Below, piece by piece: positions 49,246 through 60,000 of a stretch of 60,000 nt of DNA. The notes beneath the pieces were generated by a model, which had not been told where the DNA came from, made no database searches, and saw only the letters and a program-made list of their open reading frames with translations. The stretch is from Nymphaea colorata (lineage: Eukaryota > Streptophyta > Magnoliopsida > Nymphaeales > Nymphaeaceae): contig NC_045145.1 of the NCBI RefSeq assembly GCF_008831285.2, positions 17,980,802 to 18,040,801 on the forward strand, read 5' to 3'. Position numbers and translations under genes: made by a program. Numbering within the stretch: position 1 is the stretch's first letter; each line of letters opens with the position of its first letter.

Positions 49246-50413
49246 AGAACCTGAATAAATAATGTCGTTTCAAGTTATGATACCTTAGTCTCCTTTCAGC
49301 ACTATGAATTTGGTGTTGATATCTAGCGATTTCTTGTTGCAGCTCCTAAAAAATTCAACCAGCATGCGTTTAGCCAAAACATTGTATACCAATTTATATG
49401 AATTCGAAGAGATCAAAACAAGTACGCGCTTACCTCTACGTTCGTATTGGCACCTCCTGGACTGTTCACAAAAAAAAAAAATGTATCAGAAAATACGAAG
49501 GACGAGGGCTAGTGATAATTCAACATAGAAAAACTCCCCAGAAACAATAATTCAACATGGTGCATATTTATTTTCCAATGACACGTCTTGAATATAATCG
49601 AGCTACCTGCACCTTGCTTTCATAAAAAGTAAAAATTCTCTACAAAAGAGAATTCAAGTAGTACCTTGTTAGATGAGAAGTAAGATCGCTCTCACACCTC
49701 AATTTTTTGATTGCCCTCATTACGAACTGCACCAAAATGCAGTATTTAGTACAGGGAATTACAATAATTAAACGTCGAAATTCTCCAGGTCGAGCATACA
49801 TAACAAAGACAAACGCGAATTGTTTCCCGGAAACAAGAGAAAATGAAAAAATTACAAAGAAAGAAAATAATTGATAGGAAAGCTTCCATTTTTGATACGA
49901 TAGTTCCATGTTTTCTTTTACCTCCGGATTCTTAATTGTCCTGCAAAAACAATGGCGAAGATAACTCAGTTAATTGAAGAAATTCGCAGTAAATAAAATT
50001 CAAACAGATGAACATCAAATTCAGAATGCATTAAAACATCAATTGTCAATGATTTCGGAGGCCATACCCTCCTCTCTCTTGTTCCGGCAAGCTAAGATAA
50101 CGAGCCAAGACATCTTCAATTCTGCAAGAGAACAAAAAGGATAAGACCAATTTGATAACTAAGAAAAATTGGGCAACGTCGATTGGTTATTATGCCAACA
50201 GGATTGAAGGCGTCAGGTTGGAGATGACCTTTTCTTCCCGGAGAAATGACTGAGCCGGCCGGACGGCGAGAACATGATGAGGGCAATATCAATATCACAA
50301 AGGATGGAGAGCTCGTAGGCCTTTTTGATCAACCCATTTCTCCTTTTCGAGAAAGTGACTTGCCGATTGGTACTGTTCTCGATTTTTTTAATCTGGAGCT
50401 TAACCCTGCCCAT
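48182..50413 (-). CDS. AGL66-like: MIKC*-type MADS-box transcription factor, AGL66/AGL104-like, 9 exons, 346 codons
   Basis: A nuclear DNA-binding protein. In Arabidopsis the MIKC* factors of this group heterodimerise and control late pollen gene expression; applying that role here is inference from homology. Exons on the minus strand are 50413-50229, 50121-50068, 49940-49922, 49726-49665, 49461-49434, 49345-49284, 49166-49067, 48801-48671 and 48581-48182. The total of 1041 nt keeps one frame to TAA at 48184. The MADS domain starts [20 protein letters not shown] and includes [20 protein letters not shown]. After it come [12 protein letters not shown] and [17 protein letters not shown], the hallmark of the MIKC*-S group (P-group proteins differ here). 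An elongated, many-exon K-like region follows, with [20 protein letters not shown] and [20 protein letters not shown], then a Pro/Ser/His-rich C-terminus. The length is close to the 330-335 of the Arabidopsis relatives. The last acceptor (ggtaag|G) has a poor pyrimidine tract, so the exon 8-9 junction is the least certain. Confidence 0.94.
49217..49242. repeat. (CT)n microsatellite in MADS intron 6
   Basis: About 26 bp of CT repeat between exons 6 and 7 of the MADS gene (GA in sense orientation). A second, shorter GA tract (48651-48665) lies just upstream of the exon 8 donor, within intron 8. Confidence 0.9.
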
Positions 50414-50572
50414 ACTTCCCACCTGCACCTAAAAAAGGCTTGATCCAAACACAGTCTTTGTGTGGAAATTGATCGTATGAATCTGGAAACCCTAAAATCA
50501 ATCCTTTCTTATTTTTCTCCTTTTCCTTTTGTTGGTGGAAGGATCCTGATTTTCTCTCTTTAGCTACTTGAG

Positions 50573-50574
<2 letters not shown>

Positions 50575-50611
<37 letters not shown>
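50575..50611. repeat. (GA)n microsatellite in the presumed MADS 5' leader
   Basis: About 36 bp of GA repeat. On the sense (minus) strand it reads CTCTCT, 162-198 bp upstream of the MADS start codon. CT/GA tracts in 5' leaders are common in plants and can bind BPC/GAGA-type factors. Confidence 0.9.
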
Positions 50612-50721
50612 CTTGTAGGATACAAATGGATAGAGAATGTGGTTAGAAAGAGTCAGGAAGAAGGGGAGAGAAGAGAGGGAGAGGTATCCCTTGAATCACG
50701 TAGGCTCATTTATGAGGCTCG

Positions 50722-50728
50722 ATTTATA
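50722..50728 (-). promoter_or_regulatory. Possible TATA box of the MADS gene
   Basis: The minus strand reads gTATAAATc about 310 bp upstream of the ATG. If used, the 5' UTR would be about 280 nt and would include the CT microsatellite. Confidence 0.4.
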
Positions 50729-50739
50729 CGGCGAAGATT

Positions 50740-51940
50740 TTCCTTTCGGTCCGTTGATCCGGAAAGGAAGTTTTTTTGGTCCAGACTCCAAAGCTACGTC
50801 CTCATTTGAGGAGCTCAAACAGAAGAAATTACTAAATGATGTTCATCGTATGAAATCAACCTAGCCTGCAAATTAGAACAGGTGATAGATGAATTCATAT
50901 TGCATATACGCTTGATTTTTTAAGGAATAACAGAATAGTGGTGGTGCATGAACATTTATGTTTGAACGCTTGATTTAAGGAATATGAAATTTGAGTTTGG
51001 TTTTGCTATTTCATTAAAAGTTAAGCACTTCGCCGTTAAATATTCAAGGCCCATATATGGTGTCGGTCGTAATTAAGTTACTCTTATCTTATACGTCAAG
51101 CTTCTTGCTAGGACCCATTTGCCCATTGTTGTCTTCTTAGAAAACTTTCTTATAAGCATGAGATGAGAGTGATGTGTCAAAAAAATCGAGTTGTGGATTG
51201 AATCGATGAGGCTACATCGGTTAAAAATATTAAAAGACAGTGTTTATCCGCCAATTATATGCGTATGGATTAGTAAAGTTTTATTTCTTGTGATTAATAC
51301 TGATCAAATGACGAACTAGTAAAAGTTCCCTAGATACGTATAGATGCTTCTAGTTTAACGTGGTATTGGAGTTGATGAAGGCCAGTTGGGGCTGTTTGGT
51401 CATTGGCACAGTAACATGCTGTTATGTAGATACATGGAACAATATTATATTACTGTTCTCATTGGTAAACCATCTCTTAGGATTCAACAATGGATTAATT
51501 TGTCTATTGAATTTGAGTTATAGCTTACCACAACTAGGCGTAAATTTAGTGGAAATCGATTAAGATTGATATTTTGTTCCCCCTCACTAAAGAAAGATAC
51601 CAATATTCTTGAGATTGGAGAAATTTAGTGATTACATCAGATTTGACTATCATATCTATAGTTTATGTTATGTAATAGCACAGCTCCATAGTAAAGAAGA
51701 GAAATTTTAGCTTTTCAGCCATGTTATATTAAATATTTTAAAGAAGCTGTTAGATGGACACCAAAGAGTGATACCAACTGGAAGTAATGAGGCAAACACG
51801 AAATAGTATGATAAATCGGGAGGCTAGATGTTTGAGACAGATGAACTCAATTTACAATTATACGACTGAAATTGTGAGTGTCTTCAATGACCATGAATTT
51901 CCTTAAAATAGGTGGTAGATCAATTACAAACTTAATAGGG
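50740..51940. other. Intergenic, no supported gene
   Basis: AT-rich spacer. A MITE-like stretch at about 51388-51480 has ggctgtttggtcattggcac on the left and, inverted on the right, agatggtttaccaatgagaacag. The ends resemble each other but no target duplication is visible. Confidence 0.4.
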
Positions 51941-52150
51941 CGTTTAGTAATAGGAATATTGTTTTCTTTGGAACGCATTGTTCACCATGAATTTCCTTTT
52001 CATAGGTGATTATCAATTCCAAACCAAAGCAGCATTTGGTAACACGAACGCTGCGTTAACCCAGTGATTCCAAGAATGGTTTTACATTCATTCAATATTG
52101 TGTATTAAAGAACATTCCTCCAAATTCTCTCTGTCACCAAACAACACAAA
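51938..52150. mobile_element. Possible decayed MITE
   Basis: The left side, gggcgtttagtaatagga, and the inverted right side, ttgtttggtgacagaga, share a GTTTRGTRAYAG core of the type found at Tourist-like termini. The exact ends and target duplication could not be fixed. Confidence 0.35.
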
Positions 52151-53127
52151 ACTGCACATGAAAACTTCCGTATAGAAGCAAACTCATCGCAAATTGACTT
52201 GAAGCCAGCAATGTATTCAGCAATAGACTTCTCTTGCTTTTTATATGTCTGCAATTTTGTGATCTATAGGAACTCCCTAGAGAGTCGCTTCCATTAAATG
52301 ATAGCCGCCTTCAACCTTTTTCTAACAAGGAAAAAAGGAAAGGCGTCCTCATGTTAATTACTCTTTTCCTGTTGCCACTGTCTCATATGTCAAGAAATAT
52401 TGTGGCTTTTAGTTTGAATTCAATCTTCTCAAGGCCCTTGGCAATATTGCGTCATGTTTAACAGAACCATTGTCGTCGAGCCCTTGTTTGAGGGGTCAAA
52501 AAGGGCTGCACCGTGGAAACTCTCTGGTGGCTTAGTTCATCGCTTGGCCTTTTCTCGCCTTTGAATTTGATGCACCTGAAGTTTTTAATTGTTGAAGCTC
52601 TAGATGCATGGCAAGAGCAAGGCTTAGCATGAGTTTGGTCATCGACTTATGCCTGTTCTTTAATTTGCACTGGCTAGATTATTTTAGAAGGAAAACTTGT
52701 GATTAGTTTAAGTGTTTACATTTGATATCACATCAAGGAATTTCTGGTCCACCATTGTGGGATTTAGGATAAAAGAAGAATCTCAAGTATTAGATTTTCA
52801 GTTTCTCTATGAAAATCAAAGTTTGACGGTTATATATATATATATAGTGACTCTAGATATATAGTGAGTAAATGGTGACTCTATCTAACCAAGGGCAATC
52901 ATAAGATGCAGATCAATGGTTGAGCGATAAACACGAATAAAAACATGGGAATTGATGCTAGATACGAAAATGACCATCATTTTTTTCTTTTTGTTTTCTT
53001 TTAACCGTCCATCATAATGGTTGGATTTAAGAATTAAAAGTTCAAGTTCAATACTTGAGAGTAAGTATTTTTCTCTCTCCCTATCAAACTTGTCAGATGC
53101 TTGACAATTGGAAATGATGCAAATCGT

Positions 53128-53322
53128 TAGAGATGTTGAATCAGATCCAAATCAGATGTGCACTTTACCGTATCTAACGTATTGGATGTTTATGCATTTG
53201 GATTCAAATATGAAGGAAGAAAAGTTTATACATATTCAAGTTCAATTTTTAAATCAACAAGAAGAATCGATCCAAATCCAATAATTAAATATACAATCGA
53301 ATTCCAACTACTGATATCCCTA
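53128..53322. repeat. Probable relative of the 43146 hAT-like element
   Basis: It starts tagagatgttgaatcagatccaaatcaga and ends gatatcccta, echoing the TAGAGATG / CATCCCTA ends and GAATC-rich interior of the 447 bp element. The flanks do not form an 8-bp duplication, so it may be internally deleted or too diverged. Confidence 0.45.
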
Positions 53323-54189
53323 ATTGGTGCTGGATGCAAGATCCAACCAATGGGCTTAAAGAGTGCAAATATGTACATGAAATCTCAGCTTTTGTTGGCT
53401 ATTCATATAGCGAAATATTGCAAAATCTCTTATCCCGTGTCAAATCCATAAACGATAGTACAAGCAAAGGCAGCTTTGGAAATGTCCTCGAGAAGGCGAT
53501 CCAGATTTACTTTTTTCCTGTTTACTTGTCTTTTCATTTAACTGAACGTCTATACATCCTAAATCAACTTGTTCTCTTTTTCGTGTTGTAAAAAATAACA
53601 AAAAGAACAACGAAATAGAAATCCATGCAGGAATATTTTTTTCCATTAAAGATAACCTGAGGTCTTCAAACGAGTGTTAACCAGTCCAAATTAAGATCGT
53701 TGTTGTCATTTTTACAGTCTATTTATGTATAAACGATGTTCATTCAATTTTCAAAATAGTTTTTTATTTTTTATGTGCATTCACAGCCAATTTAACCAAG
53801 TCGCTGAATTAGCAGCTTGGACGATTGGATTTCAAAACTGATTTTCATAAACTGTACCAAATGCCTTCCGCGTGCATTCACAAATACGAGCACTTTTTAG
53901 AAAGTATTGCCAATTTAGTAAAAGAGATATTAGGGGCATCAAGAAGGAAACACCAGTCAGCCACGCTAATGAAGCAGCCACGCTAATGAAGGAAACAACG
54001 ACAACAATGGTAATTGCTATATCAGGAAAGAAACACCAGTCAGCCACGATATTGGAAGAAATAACGATGGCAATCGTTACAATGATAATATGGCCGATTT
54101 TGAGACCTGGCATGAGAGTTAATGATGGAAAATCAAGATTGGTAACGTTCAATGCTCAGGAAGACGTGAGTAACTTGGATGTGGCCTCT

Positions 54190-56142
54190 ACTGGCTGGCC
54201 CCTTGCATCCCTTCCTCTTAACTACTTGGGCTTCCTCTCTTTGTGGGGAAACTTAGTTTCCAACTTTGTCAACCTCTTGTTCTTAAAGTTCAAAGGAAGT
54301 TGGCTTCATGGAAGGCCTTGCACCTCTCCTATGCTGGCAGGTTGTGTCTACTCCAATCTTCCTTTATGCCCCTTATATTTTTCTGGTGCTCTCCCTTCAA
54401 ACTTCCACAGAAGATTATTCAGGTACTCGAATCCCTTGCAGCTAATTTTTTATGGGGCTCTAAACTAGATTGCCGCAAACATCATTTAGTTGCATGGAAA
54501 AAGCTTTGCATACCAAAAGGGGAGGGCGGTGTAGGCTTGAGAAGTATCGCAGACCTAAATAGAGCTTGCTTGGAAAAGCTTGCTTGGAAAAGCTTGCTTT
54601 GCAAGTTGGCCATGCGACATCTCCTTGGGCATCCGTTGTCTCCAAGAAGTACCTAGGGAACCATAGTCTCTGGACTTGCAAGGGCAAGGCCAAAGACTCC
54701 TGGCTTTGGAAAGGAATAAAATGGGGTTGGGACGCCATTAAAAAAGAGGTTAGATGGTCTATGGAGAATGGCTTTACTGCTCGTGCGTGGCTGGAAGATT
54801 GGGGGGAGGGCATTTTGTTGTTCAAAGTTCCTTCCTCTTTGTTCTATATCCTACAGGCCATGCGTTCTATTTCTGTTGCAGATTTAAAGACTGCTATTCA
54901 GGATTACCTTGATGCGAAGCGCTTGACTTTGGGTGTTCTACCTCATCTTAACCTTGTCTGCCTATCTCAATCTCAAGATTCCTGGCAATGGAAGGGCTTA
55001 GATTGGGGAAACGTAACATGGTAGCTTATTTGAGAGGACATAAGAAAGAAAGGAAACTCCCTCTATTGGAAAAAGGCCATTTGGAATGTTGTTGTTCCCC
55101 CAAGAGCCCAGTGGTACACCTACATCGTGAGTGAGGGTAAGTTGAGCACTATAGACAACCTCCAACAGAGAGGATTTCATTTGCCGAATCGATGCCCCCT
55201 CTACATGTCTTAGGAAGAGTCTATCCATCACCTGTTCTTTGTTTGTCTGGTCACTACTGGCCTTTGGCAGCACATCCTCACCAAATTCCACAAATCCTAT
55301 CGAACTTTCAGGTCTTTCTCGCAAGGTATCCAGTGGTGGATCGCCTCCTCTTTCAAGAGGGATGGCAAAGCAGGTGTTGGCGACTAACCTTTCCAGTAGT
55401 GATTTGGAAAGTTTGGGCATGGAGAAATTCAACAGTCTTTGAAGACTGGCCCATTTGCCCACAACAAAATTTTGACAAAATCTGAAAAGACTGTTGCTTA
55501 ATTTATCAATCTTTCGATTGGCCACCTGACCAGAGAAGGGAAATCTCTCTTTGGGTGAACACAAACTTCTTTCCCGGTCTTAATCTTCTCAAAGCAGATT
55601 ATGAAATTCTTATCCAAATCGCCATTTTAAAAGTGGATGATTTTGTCAAGGTTGGGACTCTGATATCCACCAAAAGATAGATTCAACACAAGGAAGCACT
55701 TCCAGGCTTCCTGTTCACGTTCTATTCACAGTCTTCATTCCACGAAACTTCTTGTTTGGAGCATTTACTGTCCATGTTGCAGATGGAGAGGCAGAATGTA
55801 CAGGTTCTCTCTAACAACATACAGTGGATTCAAGTCATGTGGCAAGTGATTCGCGATCAAAATCAATTACAACTGGGCTTCCAACACATACGCAGGCTGA
55901 AGTCGCACCTCAAGTTTTGTTGTCGTAACCCATCTAGGGAGATGGGTGTCATTTTGTCTAACTCTTTGTACTCCAATGTTCTCCTTCATTGGGACCCCTC
56001 CTCTTGTGGTTGGAAGTGAACTCGTCGCTTAGCCTTTTCTATAAGTAACGCTTTTGGGTCTTTTGTGTAAATTTTTTCAACTCTTTTGTATCTTTTGTTC
56101 ATAGTTCTTCAATAAATTTTGGTGAGGAGCCTCCCCCCATCA
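54190..56142 (+). mobile_element. 5'-truncated, degraded non-LTR retrotransposon (LINE)
   Basis: The sequence opens in the C-terminal part of a reverse transcriptase: PLASLPLNYLGF, then KVQRKLASWKALHLSYAGRL and FLWGSKLDCRKHHLVAWKKL, in two frames. Next comes a zf-RVT-like region (VVPPRAQWYTYIVSEGKLST, NLQQRGFHLPNRCPLY, then EESIHHLFFVC after a stop), and a tail that may be the end of an RNase H-like domain (LGFQHIRR). The 3' end (ttcttcaataaattttggtgaggagcctcccccc) resembles plant LINE 3' UTRs. The catalytic FADD-type RT core and all upstream ORFs are missing, as expected from incomplete reverse transcription. It cannot move by itself. Confidence 0.82.
54565..54608. repeat. 14-bp short tandem repeat in the LINE
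   Basis: gcttgcttggaaaa is repeated in tandem about two and a half times. It adds residues to the LINE reading frame (the EKLAWKSLLCKL area). Confidence 0.8.
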
Positions 56143-56570
56143 AGGTTGCATTGGAAGAAAGAAACACTAGCCAACCACAATGATGAAGAAAGTAACAAAT
56201 GTAATTGTTACAATGGCAGTAATGCTGATAAGGAAACATCATCTGGCCCAACTAATGAAGGCAGTAATGCAAGACAATGGCTGGCCAGGGCAATCACTAA
56301 CAAGAGACGAGGATGTAGTTGTCAAACAAAGAGGTGCAACAATTAAACAAGGAAATAATAGTTGTAAATTAGATATTGTTTCCTCTTGTAAAGATCGATA
56401 CAAATCCTGTAATTCAAGAAATGATGGTGCTTGTAATTCTATTATAAATAGAAGAAAGATCCAGGCCTATCGTCACTAAGAACGATATCTGCCTTTGTGG
56501 ACGTAGGTGTGAGTTTACACTCAACCACGTTAAATCAAGGATTAGTCTCTTGAATCTCTGTTTTTCTTCA

Positions 56571-56582
56571 TGGTATCAGAGC
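56571..56582 (+). other. Primer-binding site of the right-hand copia element
   Basis: TGGTATCAGAGC follows the LTR end CA with no gap. It is the initiator tRNA-Met complement used by most plant copia elements. Confidence 0.92.
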
Positions 56583-56621
56583 GGGACAACTGTATGGCGT
56601 AGAGCGGTTCTTCTTCAAGCA

Positions 56622-59600
56622 TGGGGTCTGCCCCAAACAAATATCCTTACCCGTACAATCTGAACGTTGCTAACAGTGTCGATCAAGCTCAATCAAAGGA
56701 ATTTTTTGCTATGGCAAATGCAGATGATGGGGCTCATTGAGAGCCAGGATATGACTGGTTTTCTAGATGGAGAATACCAGTTGCTCGCACAGTTCCTCAC
56801 CACCTCTAATGGAAGTACAATCACAGAACTGAATCCTGACTATCTTGCTTGGCGAAAGTCAGATCGATTCCTTAGAGGATGGATCACTGGGACTCTTGCT
56901 GAGGAAATCTTGGGCATTATCATCGGACAACAAACTGTCATGGAGGTCTGGACCACCCTAACTCAGCATTTCACTAACAAATCTAAGGAGCGAGAAACGT
57001 TTTTTATGCAAAAACTTCAAATGCATAAGAAAAGGAACTCATCCATTGATGAATATATTTGTAGCTTCAAGAAAATTTCCAATGAGCTCGCTGCCATTGG
57101 AAAGCTTATTGCAAACGAAATTAAAGTCTTTTGGCTTCTCATTGGCCTCGGAAAAGATTATGAATCTTTCCGAACAACCATATTGACAACCATGTTGAAA
57201 CCACCATCACCCTCATACCTTGAGGTAGTTGCTCTTCTTCAAAATCATGAAACCATGAGGATGTTAGAAGAAGATTCCCCTAGCACCCACATTGCATTGC
57301 TCAGTCACCCTCAACCAAGTCAAAGGAACAAGGGAGGCAAAAATCAAAACTTCAATTCTAAAGGACGTGGTTTTGTGCAAGCTAGTCAAGGTAGTTCATG
57401 GAATTCAAACAACAAAAACAAAGACGGCAACCAGAACCGATCAGCTCAAGAAAAATGCGTAATATGCCAAATATGCAGCAAAGAAACCACACTGCTCTCA
57501 ACTCCTTGCCTAGGTTCAGTCACAAAAGGTCCCACAAGCTTTAGTCACCATGAAAGCACCTGATAGTCAAGATCGACAATGGTTTCCCGACACCGGTGCA
57601 TTGACGTCTAACACTAAAATGATGGTTGGAAATTGAGAAAAATTAGATATTACTCATATAGGGCAAACTACTATAGCTAATGGACGACAAAAACTTGTTG
57701 ATAATATTTTAGTTGTTCTCAAGATCAAGAAAAAATCTTATCTCTGTCAATCAATTAACATTTGATCTTCCTTATGTTTTTGAATTTTCAACTAATGAAT
57801 TTGTTGTGAAGGAAAAGACGACCAACAAAGTGGTATACGGGGAAGAGGCATGAAGATCTCTATGCAGTCGAAAATAAGGGAGATGGCAGCGACCGGATTC
57901 ATGAAGTATATTTCTCTACATGATTTCAAGCAATGAATAAAGATGTATGGCACCAACGTCCGGGCCATGTTCATCGTGAGGTAGTAAATTTTCTTGCAAA
58001 TAAAATGGTTATTCGTGTGACAGGCTCTAGCTCCTTAAACAACATATGTTCTAGTTGTCAAATGACAAAAATGTGTCGTCTTCCTTTCTTACTAGTGGAT
58101 GAACATTGTGACAATTTTCTTGACAAAGTTCACTGTGATCTATGGGGACTAGCCCTAGTTATTTCAGTTGTTAAATTTTGATGTTATGTTGTCTTTATTA
58201 ATGAAGCCACCCGATTCACTTGGTTTTATCCCTTGCGCTATAAATCAGAGTTATACCAAGTGTTCACGATTTTTGATAAATATGTTGAAAATCAGTTTGA
58301 TAAGAAAATTAAGAAGTTTATGAAGGAGGCAAATTCAATAGTCATAAACTTGAAGTTTATTTGCAAGAAAATGGTATACATCATCACAGAGCCTATCCTA
58401 AGATGCCACCCCAAAAATGGAATGGCAAAACGGCGTCACCAAACCATTGTCGAACTCGGGTTGGCAATGATGTTCAATCCAAATATACTAGCTCGATACT
58501 AGGTTGAAACTTTTTCCACTGCAGTTTGGCTTATTATAGACTGCCCACTCCAACGTTGAAGATGAAATCTCCTTTTGAACTGGTTTTTGGAAAAAATCCG
58601 TCTTACTATTGTTTGCGAACATTTGGGACTAGATGTTTCCCATATCTAAGGGATTACGCTCTCAACAAACTTGAGCCGAGATCCTTACCATGCGTATTTT
58701 TGGGATATAGTAATACACATAAGGGATACAAGTGTTTATATCCACCTATAGCAAAAATATATATATCCTGACATGTTGTCTTTGATGAAAGTATTCCCTT
58801 ATAAACAGCTTAGAGCACTCTTTTCTTTTACTTCAACCTGCAAAGACGGAGCGACATATAGTGATTGGACGACATTAGATCATTGTCCAGATGATAACAA
58901 AGATGATTCATACCAAGTGATCAATCATCATCCCTTGCACAATGGTTTATTAGACAATGTTTTAGTACAAGAGTCACATAGAAGAGCCGACAATATTTTA
59001 GCACAAGAAACACATGGTGGAGATGAAAATGATCTGCTTTCACCAGACAATGAGGTAGAAAGTCAACAGCCTGAAGAAAGACGGTCGATCCAAGAAAGTT
59101 CAAATATTCATTCCATGGTAACTCGGGCTAAGGCTGGTATCTTAAAACCAAACCCTAAATATTTTTTGGCATTAACGGTACCACTTGAACCTAAAACTGT
59201 TAAGCAGGCTTTTAAGGTTCCAGTTAGAATAGTGCTAACTATTGCTCTCTCTCACAATTGGGATATTCGACAAATGGATGTCAAAAATACCTTTTTACAT
59301 GGTGATTTAGATCAATCTGTGTTTATTGAACAACCACCAGAATTTATTGATGACAAAAAACGAATTTATGTATGTCAGTTACATAAAGCTCTCTATGGCT
59401 TACGACAAGCTCCAAGAGTATGGTACGATCGGTTTGGCACTTAGCTTCTATCAAAAGGTTTTTTCTTCAGCATCTCTGATTTCTCGTTATTCATCTATAA
59501 AGAAGGACGCGTTATCATACTTCTACTATTGTACGATGATATAATCTTAACTGGTAGCAATCCTATGCTTCTTCAAAAATCCATTCGGCAAGGAGTTTTC

Positions 59601-60000
59601 TATGAAAGATTTGAGTTATCGTCATCATTTCCTTGGAATAAAGGTGATTGAGTTTTTCGGTGGGCTCTTCCTAAATCAAAAGTGATATGCCTATAGCCTG
59701 CTGGAAAGAGCCACAATAACATCGTGCAAACCAACTGTTACTCCTTTGATTCAAAATTACAAAAATCCGATTGATGACACACCTTTTTCAGATCCAACAC
59801 TTTTTCGGAGCTTGGTGGGAGGACTCCAATACCTCACTTTCACGCGGCCCAACTTCACTTTCGCTGTCAACTTCATTAGTCAATACATGCAAACGCCCAT
59901 GGTCAGTCACTTCCAACTAGTTAAAAGACTCATTCGATACATTAGTGGCTCCATTGATATCAGTTGTCATTTATATCCTCAAGAGCAACTCCGACTTCAT
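56622..60000 (+). mobile_element. Degraded Ty1/copia gag-pol, cut by the window end
   Basis: Order of domains: gag from ATG 56622 (MGSAPNKYPYPYNLN), with a frameshift near 56690, then a long open stretch to 57563 (NFLLWQMQMMGLIESQDMTG, then YICSFKKISNELAAIG); a damaged zinc knuckle CQIC-; protease WFPDTGA (about 57578); integrase head VWHQRPGHVHREVVNFLANK (a copia HQRLGH variant) and ICSSCQMTK; integrase core with frameshifts, NGMAKRRHQTIVE; then SPFELVFGKNPSYYCLRTFG. Reverse transcriptase follows: NWDIRQMDVKNTFLHGDLDQ and LHKALYGLRQAPRVWYDRFG, then, after a frameshift, LLYDDIILTGSN, where the usual YVDD has lost Val. RNase H entry at about 59780 reads DPTLFRSLVGGLQYLTFTRP. At least four frame breaks make it non-functional. 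The 3' LTR would lie beyond the window. Confidence 0.93.
56667..57563 (+). CDS. copia gag polyprotein remnant (298-codon open stretch)
   Basis: The longest open frame in the window, part of the copia element. It matches the plant copia gag pattern: RNFLLWQMQMMGLIESQDMT, NPDYLAWRKSDRFLRGWITG, TVMEVWTTLTQHFTNKSKER and FMQKLQMHKKRNSSIDEYIC, then a Gln/Asn/Lys-rich linker. In an active element this protein would form the cytoplasmic particle around element RNA. The natural start at 56622 is separated from this frame by a 1-base shift near 56690. The zinc knuckle runs CVICQICSKE and is then lost to another shift. Confidence 0.85.
   Translation: MLTVSIKLNQRNFLLWQMQMMGLIESQDMTGFLDGEYQLLAQFLTTSNGSTITELNPDYLAWRKSDRFLRGWITGTLAEEILGIIIGQQTVMEVWTTLTQHFTNKSKERETFFMQKLQMHKKRNSSIDEYICSFKKISNELAAIGKLIANEIKVFWLLIGLGKDYESFRTTILTTMLKPPSPSYLEVVALLQNHETMRMLEEDSPSTHIALLSHPQPSQRNKGGKNQNFNSKGRGFVQASQGSSWNSNNKNKDGNQNRSAQEKCVICQICSKETTLLSTPCLGSVTKGPTSFSHHEST

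Larger units (their letters stand above)
53940..56570 (+). repeat. 5' LTR of the right-hand copia element, interrupted by a LINE
   Basis: The right end is fixed at ...tttttcttCA (56570) by the adjacent primer-binding site. A TATAAATA motif lies at 56443-56450. The segment gaaacac(c/t)agYcaRccac followed by gaagaaa-taac-a--g-aat-gttacaatg occurs in copies at 53949 and 54030 and again at 56160, so the LTR contains internal repeats and the copies stand on both sides of the LINE (about 54190-56142). The left boundary is not determined. Confidence 0.6.

Noticed and set aside
50575-50611. Regularly repeated tract as a CRISPR-like array
   Set aside because: It is a dinucleotide microsatellite. No spaced repeats of CRISPR form exist in the window.
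53872-54468. 198-codon plus-strand ORF
   Set aside because: Its first half lies in copia LTR repeats and its second half in an out-of-frame part of the LINE. It is chance continuity.

Overview
This 60 kb window looks like nuclear chromosomal DNA of a flowering plant. The evidence is three spliced, plant-specific genes with GT..AG introns, degraded plant retrotransposons, MITEs, and many (TA)n, (CT)n and (CA)n microsatellites in AT-rich spacer. I cannot name the species. No prokaryotic, organellar or CRISPR-like architecture is visible.

I could rebuild three genes exon by exon with unbroken reading frames. (1) Minus strand, 13416-16163: a trehalose-6-phosphate phosphatase of 11 exons and 392 codons. 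(2) Plus strand, 40201-45966: a caleosin/peroxygenase of 6 exons and 247 codons, whose 3.8 kb third intron holds two hAT-type MITEs. (3) Minus strand, 48182-50413: a MIKC*-type MADS-box transcription factor of 9 exons and 346 codons, resembling the AGL66/AGL104 group.

Two broken gene copies lie on the minus strand between them. One is a four-exon pseudogene of a mitochondrial glycine-rich RNA-binding protein (31766-32814). The other is a pentatricopeptide-repeat fragment (about 33250-33785). A short ORF with a transit-peptide-like composition (29595) may be a third gene scrap. It sits next to an AACGTCA/GTGCA-rich repeat zone that resembles transposon subterminal sequence.

The right end is retrotransposon territory. 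A degraded Ty1/copia element with a recognisable primer-binding site starts at about 53.9 kb and runs off the window. A 5'-truncated LINE appears to be nested in its 5' LTR (about 54190-56142). A second, reverse-oriented, 3'-truncated copia relic lies at 37293-38919. Small DNA transposons include a 236 bp hAT MITE with a perfect 8-bp target duplication (41602-41837), a 447 bp hAT-like element with a near-perfect one (43146-43592), and a Tourist-like MITE flanked by TTA (28087-28242).

The rest (1-13.4 kb, 17-28 kb, 34-37 kb and 51-53 kb) has no gene I can support. It contains several diverged tandem duplications with 70-200 bp units and microsatellites. The three intact genes have different roles (sugar signalling, lipid-droplet oxylipin chemistry or stress, and, by homology, pollen-stage transcription) and show no sign of a shared pathway. 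I see no convincing new biological system. The most informative observations concern nested insertions, recent gene decay and MITE-loaded introns.
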